Of a stretch of DNA of 45,956 bases, positions 33,136 through 41,960 are shown piece after piece. The stretch covers positions 1-45,956 of the forward strand of contig JBIOWF010000033.1 in NCBI GenBank assembly GCA_044868295.1, given 5' to 3'. Under the pieces are notes generated by a model, which was not told the origin of the DNA, did no database searches, and saw nothing but the letters and a program-made list of their open reading frames with translations. Numbering within the stretch: the first letter of the stretch is position 1; each line of letters begins with the position of its first letter. Both the position numbers and the translations under genes were made by a program. Origin of the DNA: JBIOWF01 sp044868295. GTDB taxonomy: Bacteria > Actinomycetota > Actinomycetes > Streptosporangiales > Streptosporangiaceae.

Positions 33136-34326
33136 TCAGGCCGCCCTGTCGTACGGACCCGCCAGATCGGCGCCCCGGGATGCCGGATAGGGGTCGATCG
33201 ACCGGAGGCCGGCCACCTGGAGCGCGCGGCTGATGTCACTGCCCGTCACGATGCCGACGACCCGGCCGTCCTGATCGACCACGACAGCGCGGCCGTCCGG
33301 GCAGCCCTCCATGCGCGGCAGGAGGTCGGTCAGCGGCTCGTCGGGCCGCGCGACCGGCACATCTTCCGCCGGGCAGGCGATGTCGCCGAGCGTTACCGAG
33401 TCACGCTGCTCGGGCGGGACGCGGCGCAACCGGTTGAGAGTGACCAGGCCGCGCAGCCGGTCCTGCTCGTCAAGCAGCGGATACGTGGAGAAGCTGGTGG
33501 AGAACACCAGGTTGTCGATCATGGATCGTACGGCCTGCCGGGCGTCCGCCGAGACCGGATTCGGTGTCATCACGTCCCGGACCCGCACTCCGACCAGCGC
33601 GGCGTTGATCCGCGTCTGCTGCTCCTCGGCCGTGGCGGCGTTCACGAGGAAGAGCCCGATCAGCGCCAGCCAGAGCCCGTCGAAGCCGCGCCCGATCAGG
33701 AGCATCTGCAGCAGCCCGAACGAGATGAGCACGAAGCCGAACACCCGGCCGGCCTGAGCGGCGGTGACGGCGGCGCTGACCCTGTCACCACGGCGCCACC
33801 ACAGGAACGCTCGCAACACCCGGCCACCGTCCAGCGGAGCCGCCGGCATCAGGTTGAAGATCGCCAGGATCATGTTCACCACGGCCAGATAGGCGAAGAT
33901 CCCCGTGATCAGGCCGTAGCCGGCGACGGCGAAGACCAGCGCGGCGAAACCGCCGAACACGACGGAGAGGGCCAGGCTGGTGAGCGGCCCGACGACGGCG
34001 ATGCGCATATCGGCGCCGGGAGTCCGGGGCTCGCCGCGCAGTTGGGCCACGCCGCCGAGAAGCCACAGCGTGATGCCCGAAACCTCGACGCCGTCACGCT
34101 GCGCCATCAGCGCGTGCGCCAGTTCGTGCGCCAGCAGTGAAAGCAGGAAGAGCACGGCACTCAGGAGGCCCGCGATCAAGTATGCCCCGAGGGGCAGCCC
34201 GGGAAATGCGGCCGGGAAGTTCCCGAACGCCAGGCCGAACACCAGGATCCCGAAAATGATCACGACACTGATGTTGAGACCCACTCGGATCCCCGCTATA
34301 CGGCCGAGCGTCATCGAATCACGCAT
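33136..34326 (-). CDS. Site-2-type intramembrane metalloprotease with CBS domains (Rip3-like)
   Basis: A 396-residue M50 protease. The zinc motif HELAH is at residues 67-71 in a membrane segment, and the third ligand is Asp166 in FNLMPAAPLDGGR. Several transmembrane helices precede two CBS domains (about 248-370: RVRDVMTPNPVSADARQAV, VVDQDGRVVGIVTGSDI). It presumably cleaves a membrane-bound anti-sigma factor or similar, with CBS domains sensing nucleotides. The layout matches mycobacterial Rip3 (Rv2625c), a DosR-regulon member. ATG at 34326 follows GGAGGAG. Confidence 0.92.
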   Translation of the reverse strand: MRDSMTLGRIAGIRVGLNISVVIIFGILVFGLAFGNFPAAFPGLPLGAYLIAGLLSAVLFLLSLLAHELAHALMAQRDGVEVSGITLWLLGGVAQLRGEPRTPGADMRIAVVGPLTSLALSVVFGGFAALVFAVAGYGLITGIFAYLAVVNMILAIFNLMPAAPLDGGRVLRAFLWWRRGDRVSAAVTAAQAGRVFGFVLISFGLLQMLLIGRGFDGLWLALIGLFLVNAATAEEQQTRINAALVGVRVRDVMTPNPVSADARQAVRSMIDNLVFSTSFSTYPLLDEQDRLRGLVTLNRLRRVPPEQRDSVTLGDIACPAEDVPVARPDEPLTDLLPRMEGCPDGRAVVVDQDGRVVGIVTGSDISRALQVAGLRSIDPYPASRGADLAGPYDRAA

Positions 34327-34457
34327 GGCTCCTCCCGCATCCGGCTCGGGTCGGCGAACGCCATGCTCCGCCGAGGTGACGAGCCCTCCTCCTACCCGCT
34401 ACCCGCTCTGGGTCGTAAAACTCACGGTGTCGCCGGGAGGCGTGTGATTTGTTCTGG

Positions 34458-34469
34458 TTTGTTCACAAA
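34458..34469. promoter_or_regulatory. Small inverted repeat upstream of the PRTase-esterase gene
   Basis: TTTGT-TC-ACAAA, 5-bp arms, lies 45 bases before the start at 34515 in an AT-richer spot. A possible operator, weakly supported. Confidence 0.2.
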
Positions 34470-34514
34470 TGGGTCGGGTATGAGGAGCAGGCTCCGATCG
34501 GGGAGGCGAGAGCT

Positions 34515-36524
34515 ATGCAGGATCGCCTGTTTCGGGATCGCCGGGATGCCGGTCGAGTTCTGGCCGGCCTCCTGGAGCGCTGTCGAGGGCTGCCGGATGT
34601 GGTGGTCCTGGGACTGCCGCGGGGCGGCGTGCCCGTGGCGTACGAGATCGCGATGTCTCTCGCGGCTCCGCTCGACGTCTTCCTCGTGCGCAAGCTCGGT
34701 GTTCCGGGCAGCGAGGAGCTGGCGATGGGGGCGATCGCCGGCGGTGGGGTGATCGTGCTCAACGAGGACGTCATCCGAGGCCTCGACATCCAGCCGCAGG
34801 CCCTGCAGGAAGTGGCCGAGCGGGAGGCCCGTGAGCTGCTCCGGAGGGAGCGGGCCTACCGTGAGGGGCGGCCGCCGCCCGATCTCACAGGCAAGATCGT
34901 CATTCTGGTGGACGACGGCCTCGCGACGGGGGCGAGCATGCGGGCCGCCGTTCACGCACTTCGCCGGCACCGGCCGGGCCAGATCGTCGTGGCCGTACCG
35001 GCCGCGCCCGAGTCGACCTGCCAAGATCTCAAGGAGACGGTCGACGACGTGGTCTGCGCCACCACGCCGTCCCCGTTCTTCTCGGTCGGCCGGTCCTACT
35101 GGGACTTCACCCAGACGACCGATCGGGAGGTGCGCGATCTGCTCCGCGCGGCGGCGCGGTCGCGGCCCGTGAGGACGGGTGGGGGTCCCCCGGAGGCGGC
35201 GGTCCTCCGCGCGGAGGCGCTCCCGACCGAGAGCGGCGTCCCGAGCGACGAGGTCCTGTTCGATCTGGTCGGCAACGCGCGGTTCGTGTTGATCGGGGAG
35301 GCGTCCCACGGCACCCACGAGTTCTACGAGGCGCGTGCGCACATGACGCGGCGGCTCATCGAGGAGAAGGGATTCGCCGCCGTCGCGGCCGAGGCGGACT
35401 GGCCCGACGCCTACCGGGTGAACCGTCACGTCCGTGGCCGCGGCGACGACGCGACGGCAGAGGAGGCGCTGCGCGGCTTCGAGCGCTTCCCGACGTGGAT
35501 GTGGCGGAACGCGCCGGTGCTGGATTTCGTCGGGTGGCTGCGTGAACACAACGACCGTGTCGCCGGCGACGAGCGGGCGAAGGCCGGGTTCTACGGGCTC
35601 GACCTCTACAGCCTGCACCGGTCGATCGACGAGGTCGTCACCTACCTCGACCGGGTCGACCCGGCCGCCGGCGCCCGCGCCCGCGAGCGGTACGCCTGCC
35701 TGGATCACCACGACGGTGACGACGGTCAGGCCTACGGTTTCGCCGCCGCCTTCGGAGCGGGGGAATCGTGCGAGGAGGAGGTCGTCGAGCAGCTGGTCGA
35801 CCTGCAGCGCAACGCGCTGGAGTACGCGCGCAGGGACGGGCTGATCGCCGAGGAGGAGCTCTTCTACGCCCAGCAGAACGCGCGGGCCGTGACGGCCGCG
35901 GAGCGGTACTACCGCACGATGTTCAGCGGCCGGATATCGTCGTGGAACCTGCGCGATCGCCACATGGCGGACACGCTCTACGCGCTGGCCGACCATCTCA
36001 GCCGGCAGCGGGGCCAGCCTTCCAAGATCGTCGTATGGGCGCACAACTCCCACGTCGGCGACGCGCGGGCGACCGAGGCCGCACTCCGCGGCGAGTTCGA
36101 CCTCGGCCAGCTCGTGCGTGAGCGGCATCCCGGGGAGTGCCGGCTCATCGGGTTCACCACGTACACCGGCACCGTGACGGCGGCGGACGATTGGGGCGGC
36201 CCGGCAGAACGCAAGCTGGCGCGCCCGGCGCTGCCCGGCTCCGTCGAGGAACTCTTCCACGAGGCGGGCGAGAAGGAGTTCCTGCTCGCCTTCCGCCACG
36301 CGCGGCAGGCAGCGCAGGCACTCCGTGCGGTACGGCTGGAGCGGGCCATCGGCGTCGTCTACCGCCCGGAAACCGAACGGCGGAGCCACTACTTCCGGAC
36401 ACGCGTCGCGGACCAGTTCGACGCGGTCATCCACATCGACGAGACGCGGGCGGCCGAGCCCCTGGAGCGTACGGCCCGGTGGGAGGAGGGGGAGATCCCA
36501 GAGACATATCCGTTCGCCGTGTGA
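34515..36524 (+). CDS. Phosphoribosyltransferase-erythromycin esterase fusion (Rv2030c-like)
   Basis: A 669-residue two-domain protein. Residues 1 to about 215 are a type I phosphoribosyltransferase with the PRPP-binding VDDGLATGASM at 132-142 and GLPRGGVPVAYEIA. Residues about 245-650 are an erythromycin-esterase/succinoglycan-synthesis domain (VLIGEASHGTHEFYEARAHM, AAEADWPDAYRVNRHV, WAHNSHVGDAR). The same fusion is Rv2030c of M. tuberculosis, a dormancy-regulon gene; its reaction is unknown and it should not be read as macrolide resistance. I start at the ATG at 34515 with GGGAGGCGA upstream rather than the earlier open frame. Confidence 0.92.
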   Translation: MQDRLFRDRRDAGRVLAGLLERCRGLPDVVVLGLPRGGVPVAYEIAMSLAAPLDVFLVRKLGVPGSEELAMGAIAGGGVIVLNEDVIRGLDIQPQALQEVAEREARELLRRERAYREGRPPPDLTGKIVILVDDGLATGASMRAAVHALRRHRPGQIVVAVPAAPESTCQDLKETVDDVVCATTPSPFFSVGRSYWDFTQTTDREVRDLLRAAARSRPVRTGGGPPEAAVLRAEALPTESGVPSDEVLFDLVGNARFVLIGEASHGTHEFYEARAHMTRRLIEEKGFAAVAAEADWPDAYRVNRHVRGRGDDATAEEALRGFERFPTWMWRNAPVLDFVGWLREHNDRVAGDERAKAGFYGLDLYSLHRSIDEVVTYLDRVDPAAGARARERYACLDHHDGDDGQAYGFAAAFGAGESCEEEVVEQLVDLQRNALEYARRDGLIAEEELFYAQQNARAVTAAERYYRTMFSGRISSWNLRDRHMADTLYALADHLSRQRGQPSKIVVWAHNSHVGDARATEAALRGEFDLGQLVRERHPGECRLIGFTTYTGTVTAADDWGGPAERKLARPALPGSVEELFHEAGEKEFLLAFRHARQAAQALRAVRLERAIGVVYRPETERRSHYFRTRVADQFDAVIHIDETRAAEPLERTARWEEGEIPETYPFAV

Positions 36525-36566
36525 TGCGGGCCATCTGACGTCGGCCGTGCGTGTGAGGGGGACTCG

Positions 36567-37229
36567 ATGAACGAGGTGCAGGTAAGCGCGCAGATTCCCG
36601 TCGCCGGGGTTCAGCTGGACGCCGACATCGAGGTCCCGCGACAGGTGCACGGGGCGGTGCTGTTCGCGCACGGCAGCGGGAGCAGCCGGCACAGCCCCCG
36701 TAACCGCTACGTGGCGGCGGAGCTGCGGAACGCGGGCCTCGCCACCGTCCTGGCCGATCTGCTCACACCGGACGAGGAGCAGATCGACGCCCTGACGGCC
36801 GAGTTGCGGTTCGACATCGGCAAGCTGGCCGCGCGGGTGGTCGCGCTGACCGACTGGCTGGTGCACAACGAGCTCGTGCGCGGGCTCGGCATCGGGCTCT
36901 TCGGCGCCAGCACGGGGGCGGCCGCCGCGCTGGTCGCCGCTGCCGAGCGGCCGACCTCGGTGCACGCCGTCGTGTCGCGCGGCGGGCGGCCCGACCTCGC
37001 CGGAGACTTCCTCCAGTGGGTGTACCAGCCGACGCTGCTGATCGTCGGGGAACGCGACCCGGTCGTCATCAAGCTCAACCGTGAGGCGATGAGCGGTTTG
37101 AGCGGAGAGACCCACCTGGAGATCGTCCCGGAAGCCGGCCACCTGTTCGAGGGCCCCGGAGAGCTGGAGCGGGTGGCGGGCCTCGCCCGTGACTGGTTCC
37201 TCCGCCACCTTCCGCCACCCCGGAGGTAA
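36567..37229 (+). CDS. Small alpha/beta hydrolase (dienelactone-hydrolase-like)
   Basis: A 220-residue alpha/beta hydrolase: FAHGSGSSRHSPRNRYVA, nucleophile region GLFGASTGAAAALVAAA (Ser in GASTG), acid in VGERDPVV and histidine in PEAGHLFEGPG. In many bacteria this hydrolase is fused to, or adjacent to, the phosphoribosyltransferase seen in the preceding gene, so the two likely act together. It starts 43 bases after that gene. Substrate unknown. Confidence 0.87.
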   Translation: MNEVQVSAQIPVAGVQLDADIEVPRQVHGAVLFAHGSGSSRHSPRNRYVAAELRNAGLATVLADLLTPDEEQIDALTAELRFDIGKLAARVVALTDWLVHNELVRGLGIGLFGASTGAAAALVAAAERPTSVHAVVSRGGRPDLAGDFLQWVYQPTLLIVGERDPVVIKLNREAMSGLSGETHLEIVPEAGHLFEGPGELERVAGLARDWFLRHLPPPRR

Positions 37230-37386
37230 GACCCGGGCGGAAGATGTCGCGGAGGGGCAGCAGGAGGACATCGCCTCCGGCATGCCGGAAGACCCTGAAC
37301 CCCGTTGTAGCTCGGCCTTTCACGTGCGATGGCACCGCCCGAAAACGCGGTGCGGGTCACGCCCCCCGCCCCATAGGCTCCCGCTC

Positions 37387-38385
37387 ATGCGGGACATCCG
37401 GCGCCTCCCCAAAGCCCATCTGCACGTGCATCTCGAAAGCACCGTGAGATGGGCCACGCTGAAGGAGATCGGTGCGGCCAACGGCGTCGCGCATCTCGAC
37501 GAACTGGGGGAGGGGCCGGCCACGTTCGACGGCTTCCGCCAGTTCGCCCACCACAACGGTCTCGTACGGAGCAGCCTGCGTCGTCCGGAGGACTTCACGA
37601 GGATCGCGGTGGAATTCTGCGAGGACGAGGCCGCTCAGGGCACCAGGTACGCCGAAGTCACCTTCACCGCGGCCTCCCACGCCGAGCGGCTCGGCCGGCC
37701 CGAGATGCCCCTGGAAGCCGTCCTCGAGGGTCTCGCCCAGGGACGCGCCGCATACGGCATCGAGTGCCGGCTCATTCTGGACCACCCCAGGAGACGCTCC
37801 GTGGAGCGCGCCTGGCACACGCTCCGGCTGGCCACCCGATACGCCGCGGACGGCGTCGCCGGGATCGGCATGGCCGGGGAGGAGTCCCACTCCCTTGCGC
37901 CCTTCAGGGAAGTGTTCGACGCGGCCAAGGACGCGGGATCGCACCTCGTGCACCATGCCGGCGAGTGCTGCGGCGCTTGGAGCATCCGGGAAGCGATCAC
38001 GATCGGCCGCGCGGATCGAATAGGCCATGGGATCAGCGTGCTGGACGACGCCGACCTCGTCGCAGAGGTCCGGGAACGGGCGATCCCTCTTGAGGTGTGC
38101 CCATCGTCGAACGTCGCCCTCGGCCTGACCTCATCGCTCCCCGCTCATCCCCTGCCCCGGCTGCGCGCCGCCGGGCTGGTCGTCACCTTGAACACCGACA
38201 TCCCGTCCACCACGGGAACGTCCCTGACGGGGGAGTACATCCGGGTCCGGGATGCCTTCGGATACGACGATGCCGTGCTCGCCGAGATGGCCCGAGCGGC
38301 CATCGACGCCTCCTTCGCCCCCGCGGTGACGAAGGCACGGTTGCACGAGGAGACGGACGCATGGCTCGCCACGCCACCCGGCTGA
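37387..38385 (+). CDS. Adenosine-deaminase-family protein with altered active site
   Basis: A 332-residue metal-dependent deaminase-like protein. Metal ligands are kept: HVH at residues 13-15, HAGE, IGHG and the first Asp of LNTDIPST. Two substrate residues of adenosine deaminase differ. The Asp-Gly after the HxH (HLDG) is Glu-Ser here (HLEST), and the second Asp of the NTDD motif is Ile. Adenine deaminases and deaminases of modified nucleosides or aminodeoxyfutalosine also vary here, so adenosine may not be the substrate. The ATG at 37387 lacks a clear ribosome site; nearby ATG/GTG alternatives are not better. Confidence 0.82.
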   Translation: MRDIRRLPKAHLHVHLESTVRWATLKEIGAANGVAHLDELGEGPATFDGFRQFAHHNGLVRSSLRRPEDFTRIAVEFCEDEAAQGTRYAEVTFTAASHAERLGRPEMPLEAVLEGLAQGRAAYGIECRLILDHPRRRSVERAWHTLRLATRYAADGVAGIGMAGEESHSLAPFREVFDAAKDAGSHLVHHAGECCGAWSIREAITIGRADRIGHGISVLDDADLVAEVRERAIPLEVCPSSNVALGLTSSLPAHPLPRLRAAGLVVTLNTDIPSTTGTSLTGEYIRVRDAFGYDDAVLAEMARAAIDASFAPAVTKARLHEETDAWLATPPG

Positions 38386-38427
38386 GAGCCGTGCGCAGGT
38401 CTTGACGGTCTCGGGTGGCCACGGCCG

Positions 38428-38721
38428 GTGGGCCTCGAAGCTGGGGAACTTCCAGCACGGCGATGGTGTGCCGAGGCGACCCGGCGGACCGGCGCCCTTC
38501 CGTTCGTCTGGACCCATGAGCACTTCGCCGTCGAGGGGAACTGCGAGGGACTGCCGGAGTATCCGCTCTGGATCGCGGCGCCCGGCCGCCGGATGGGTGC
38601 CCCGGAGGTTCCGCCCCCATGGAGTTCCTGGAAGATCCACCAGTACGCGAACAGCCCGGTGAATCTCGACGTCTTCCCCGGTACCACGGCCGAGCTGCTC
38701 GCGCTCGGCATGCGGGGATAA
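38428..38721 (+). pseudogene. GH25 lysozyme remnant (C-terminal part)
   Basis: The frame to the TAA at 38719 reads RTGALPFVWTHEHFAVEGNC, YPLWIAAPGRRMG, PPPWSSWKIHQYANS and VNLDVFPGTTAELLALG. This is the end of a GH25 (Chalaropsis-type) muramidase barrel, with the W-K-x-H-Q-Y and V-N-L-D signatures. The N-terminal half with the catalytic DxE is absent, as is a signal peptide. It starts about 40 bases after the deaminase gene. A short functional protein is unlikely. Confidence 0.6.
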
Positions 38722-38799
38722 GCGCGCGTATTAGGGGCGGCGGCACCGGTAGAGTCGGTTCACACAGCAGAAGACATCAATCGTGATCTAGGAGAAACC

Positions 38800-40764
38800 G
38801 TGTCTGCCGCCCTTGAAATACGCGTCACCCTCGCCGGAGCCGAGCGTGCGGTAGCGGCGGGCACGACGGCCGGGGAGGCTCTCGAGGCCGACGGCAGGTC
38901 GGTCATCGCCGCCAAGATCAATGGCGAGCTGAGGGACCTCGCGGCCGAGGTCGCCGATGGTGACCTGGTCGAGCCGGTGGCGATCGACAGCCCCGAGGGC
39001 CGCGCCATCCTGCGCCACTCGACCGCCCACGTGATGGCCCAGGCCGTCCAGGAGATCTTCCCCGAGGCGCGGCTGGGCATCGGCCCGCCCGTGGAGAACG
39101 GGTTCTACTACGACTTCGACGTCAAGGAGCCGTTCACCCCCGAGGACCTCAAGCGCGTCGAGAAGCGCATGCGCGAGATCGTCAAGCAGGGGCAGACCTT
39201 CGCCCGCAGGCCCGTCTCCGACGAGCAGGCGAGGGAGGAGCTGGCGGCCGAGCCGTACAAGCTGGAGCTGATCGGCATCAAGGGCGGCGCGGCCGAAGAG
39301 GAGAGCGTCGAGGTGGGAGGCGCGGAGCTGACCATCTACGACAATCTCGACCCGAAGTCCGGCGACCTGTGCTGGAAGGACCTGTGCCGCGGCCCGCACC
39401 TGCCGACCACCCGGGTCATCCCGGCGTTCAAGCTGATGCGCACCGGCGGGGCCTACTGGCGGGGCAGTGAGAAGAACCCGCAGCTCCAGCGGATCTACGG
39501 CACCGCGTGGGAGTCGCGGGAGAAGCAGGACGAGTACCTCACCATGCTGGCGGAGGCCGAGAAGCGCGACCACCGCAAGCTCGGCGCCGAACTCGACCTG
39601 TTCAGCTTCCCGACGGAGATCGGCGGCGGCCTCGCCGTCTGGCATCCCAAGGGCGGCCTCGTCCGCCGCGTCATGGAGGAGTACTCACGCAAGCGACACG
39701 AGGAGTCGGGCTACGAGTTCGTCGTGACCCCGCACATCTCGAAGTCGACGCTGTTCGAGACCTCCGGCCACCTGCAGTGGTACGCCGAGGGCATGTACCC
39801 CCCCATGGAGATGGAGGGGGCGACCTACTACCCGAAGCCGATGAACTGCCCGTTCCACATCATGATCTTCAAGGCGCGCGGCAAGTCCTATCGGGAGCTG
39901 CCGCTGCGCATGTTCGAGCTCGGCACCGTCTACCGGTTCGAGAAGTCGGGCGTGCTGCACGGCCTCACCCGGGCGCGTGGCTTCACCCAGGACGACTCGC
40001 ACATCTTCTGCACGCCGGACCAGCTGGCCGACGAGCTCGCCTCGCTGCTCAAGTTCGTGATCGATCTGCTGCGCGACTACGGCCTGACCGACTTCGAGGC
40101 GGAGCTTTCGACCCGGCCGGAGAAGTTCGTCGGTGAGATCGAGGAGTGGGACCAGGCCACCGAGGCGCTGCGGCACGCGCTGGACAAGTCCGGCGTGCCC
40201 TACATCGTGGCGGAAGGCGAGGGTGCCTTCTACGCGCCGAAGATCGATGTGCACATCCGTGACGCGATCGGGCGCCGCTGGCAGCTCTCCACCCTCCAGG
40301 TCGACCTGCAGCTCCCGCAGCGGTTCGACATCGAATATCAGGCCGCCGACGGCACCAGGCGCCGGCCGTACATGATCCACCGGGCGCTGTTCGGGTCGGT
40401 GGAGCGGTTCTTCGCGATCCTGCTGGAGCACTATGCCGGGGCTATGCCGCCCTGGCTGGCTCCCGTCCAGGTGGCCGGCATCCCGATCTCGGACGCGCAC
40501 GTGCCGTACCTGAACGCGGTGGCCGAGAAGCTCGCCGCCGCCGGCATCAGGGTCGAGGTCGACGACAGCGACGACCGCATGCAGAAGAAGATCCGCAACG
40601 CGCAGAAGTCCAAGGTGCCGTTCATGCTGCTCGCCGGTGACGACGACGTCGCCGCGGGCGCGGTCTCGTTCCGTTACCGGAACGGCGAGCAGAAGAACGG
40701 CGTTCCCATCGAGGACGCGATCGCGGAGATCGTCGACGCCGTCGAGCGTCGCGTCCAGGTTTAG
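38800..40764 (+). CDS. thrS: Threonyl-tRNA synthetase
   Basis: A 654-residue class II synthetase with all domains: TGS (1-60), editing domain (about 65-220, with HSTAHVMAQAVQEIFPEA), catalytic core (motif 2 FELGTVYRFEKSGVLHGL TRARGF-type, zinc cysteine in PMNCPFHIM, motif 3 IHRALFGSVERFFAILLEHY) and the C-terminal anticodon-binding domain. The GTG at 38800 follows AGGAGAA. I see no T-box-like leader in the short upstream region. Its stop overlaps the convergent Asp23 gene by three bases. Confidence 0.97.
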   Translation: MSAALEIRVTLAGAERAVAAGTTAGEALEADGRSVIAAKINGELRDLAAEVADGDLVEPVAIDSPEGRAILRHSTAHVMAQAVQEIFPEARLGIGPPVENGFYYDFDVKEPFTPEDLKRVEKRMREIVKQGQTFARRPVSDEQAREELAAEPYKLELIGIKGGAAEEESVEVGGAELTIYDNLDPKSGDLCWKDLCRGPHLPTTRVIPAFKLMRTGGAYWRGSEKNPQLQRIYGTAWESREKQDEYLTMLAEAEKRDHRKLGAELDLFSFPTEIGGGLAVWHPKGGLVRRVMEEYSRKRHEESGYEFVVTPHISKSTLFETSGHLQWYAEGMYPPMEMEGATYYPKPMNCPFHIMIFKARGKSYRELPLRMFELGTVYRFEKSGVLHGLTRARGFTQDDSHIFCTPDQLADELASLLKFVIDLLRDYGLTDFEAELSTRPEKFVGEIEEWDQATEALRHALDKSGVPYIVAEGEGAFYAPKIDVHIRDAIGRRWQLSTLQVDLQLPQRFDIEYQAADGTRRRPYMIHRALFGSVERFFAILLEHYAGAMPPWLAPVQVAGIPISDAHVPYLNAVAEKLAAAGIRVEVDDSDDRMQKKIRNAQKSKVPFMLLAGDDDVAAGAVSFRYRNGEQKNGVPIEDAIAEIVDAVERRVQV

Positions 40765-41261
40765 TAGTTCTCGTCCTCTTCGGCGGGGGGCTTGCGCTCC
40801 TCGCCGGGGAGGCGGACGTCGTCCACCGTCACGTTGACCTCGACGACGCGCATGCCGAGCATGCGGCTGACGGACCGGGCGACGTTGGTCTTGACCTCTT
40901 TGGCCACTTCCAGGACGACGTGGCCGTACTCGACGACGATGGTGATGTCGACGGCGACCTGGCGGTCCTGGATCTGGGCCCGGACACCCTGGTTGCCGCG
41001 CCTGGCGCCGAGACCGATGCGGTCCCGCATGTTCTCGAAGGCGCGCTCGATGTCGCCGCCGAGATCGGCGACGCCCGGGATTTCGAGGGACGCGAGGGCG
41101 GCGACCTTCTCGACCACCTCGTCGGCGACCTTGATCCGTCCCTTGACCACGGCGGCGGTGAGCGGATCGGGCGCGGCGTACGGAGCCTGGTGGAGGGTTT
41201 CTCCCGTGGACGCCCCGGCAGGCTCCTCGATCGACTCCTCGATGGCGACGACGTCAGTCAT
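40761..41261 (-). CDS. Asp23/Gls24-family envelope stress protein
   Basis: A 166-residue protein with the Asp23/Gls24 domain (VKGRIKVADEVVEKVAALAS, LEIPGVADLGG, VAVDITIVVEYGHVVLEVAK, VNVTVDDVRLP). Proteins of this family are abundant, membrane-associated and linked to envelope stress; in actinobacteria several paralogues occur together. The ATG at 41261 has GAGGAG upstream; an in-frame ATG at 41303 has none. It is single and convergent with thrS. Confidence 0.87.
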   Translation of the reverse strand: MTDVVAIEESIEEPAGASTGETLHQAPYAAPDPLTAAVVKGRIKVADEVVEKVAALASLEIPGVADLGGDIERAFENMRDRIGLGARRGNQGVRAQIQDRQVAVDITIVVEYGHVVLEVAKEVKTNVARSVSRMLGMRVVEVNVTVDDVRLPGEERKPPAEEDENY

Positions 41262-41406
41262 GCGGCACTCCTCGGACGCGGGCTCTCCACACAGCAGGTG
41301 CATTCTGCCCGAAGATCGAATGGTTTGTCGTTAATTAGCCCGCGCGGCATCCGCCGGATGGGCGGGTCATATGCTGCTGCACATACAGGAGGAGGAGAGC
41401 GCGAAC

Positions 41407-41952
41407 GTGGGTTCAGAGCCGATCGAACAGGCCGGTGCCGGGGTGCCCGACAACTTCCAGCGTCTGTGGACACCCCACCGCATGGCCTACATCAAGGGGG
41501 AGAACAAGCCCACCGGATCGGGTGAGGACGACGGCTGCCCGTTCTGCGACATCCCCAAGATGAGCGACGAGGACGGCCTGATCGTGGCCCGTGGCTCGGC
41601 GGTCTTCGCGGTGCTCAACCTCTACCCGTACAACTCCGGCCACCTGATGGTCTGCCCGTACCGGCACGTGGCGGACTACACCGATCTGGACGACGCGGAG
41701 ACGGCCGAGCTGGCCGACTTCACCAAGCGGTCGACGCAGACGCTGCGCAAGGCCAGCGGCGCCCAGGGCTTCAACGTCGGCATGAACCTCGGCCTGGTCG
41801 CGGGCGCCGGCATCGCCGCCCACCTGCACCAGCACGTGGTGCCACGGTGGGGCGGCGACACCAACTTCATGCCGGTGGTCGGCCACACCAAGGTCCTCCC
41901 GCAGCTCCTGCGCGAGACGCGGCAACTCCTCGCCGACGCCTGGTCGGCCTGA
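41407..41952 (+). CDS. HIT-family Ap4A phosphorylase-like protein
   Basis: A 181-residue HIT protein. A zinc-like CPFC near the start and the HIT triad AHLHQHVVPRW are visible. The opening PDNFQRLWTPHRMAYIKGE is nearly diagnostic for the actinobacterial Ap4A phosphorylase (Rv2613c type), which splits diadenosine tetraphosphate with phosphate to ADP and ATP. I chose the GTG at 41407 because AGGAGGAGGAG lies about nine bases before it; the ATG at 41371 has no ribosome site. As in mycobacteria it follows thrS on the same strand, here with one inserted convergent gene. Confidence 0.92.
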   Translation: MGSEPIEQAGAGVPDNFQRLWTPHRMAYIKGENKPTGSGEDDGCPFCDIPKMSDEDGLIVARGSAVFAVLNLYPYNSGHLMVCPYRHVADYTDLDDAETAELADFTKRSTQTLRKASGAQGFNVGMNLGLVAGAGIAAHLHQHVVPRWGGDTNFMPVVGHTKVLPQLLRETRQLLADAWSA

Positions 41953-41960
41953 CCGCGGGA

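Noticed and set aside
34515..36524. Macrolide resistance gene (erythromycin esterase)
   Set aside because: The esterase domain is fused to a phosphoribosyltransferase as in Rv2030c; that architecture belongs to dormancy-type proteins, not to Ere resistance enzymes.
38722..38799. T-box riboswitch ahead of thrS
   Set aside because: The gap is only about 80 bases and lacks a T-box sequence or terminator/antiterminator pair.
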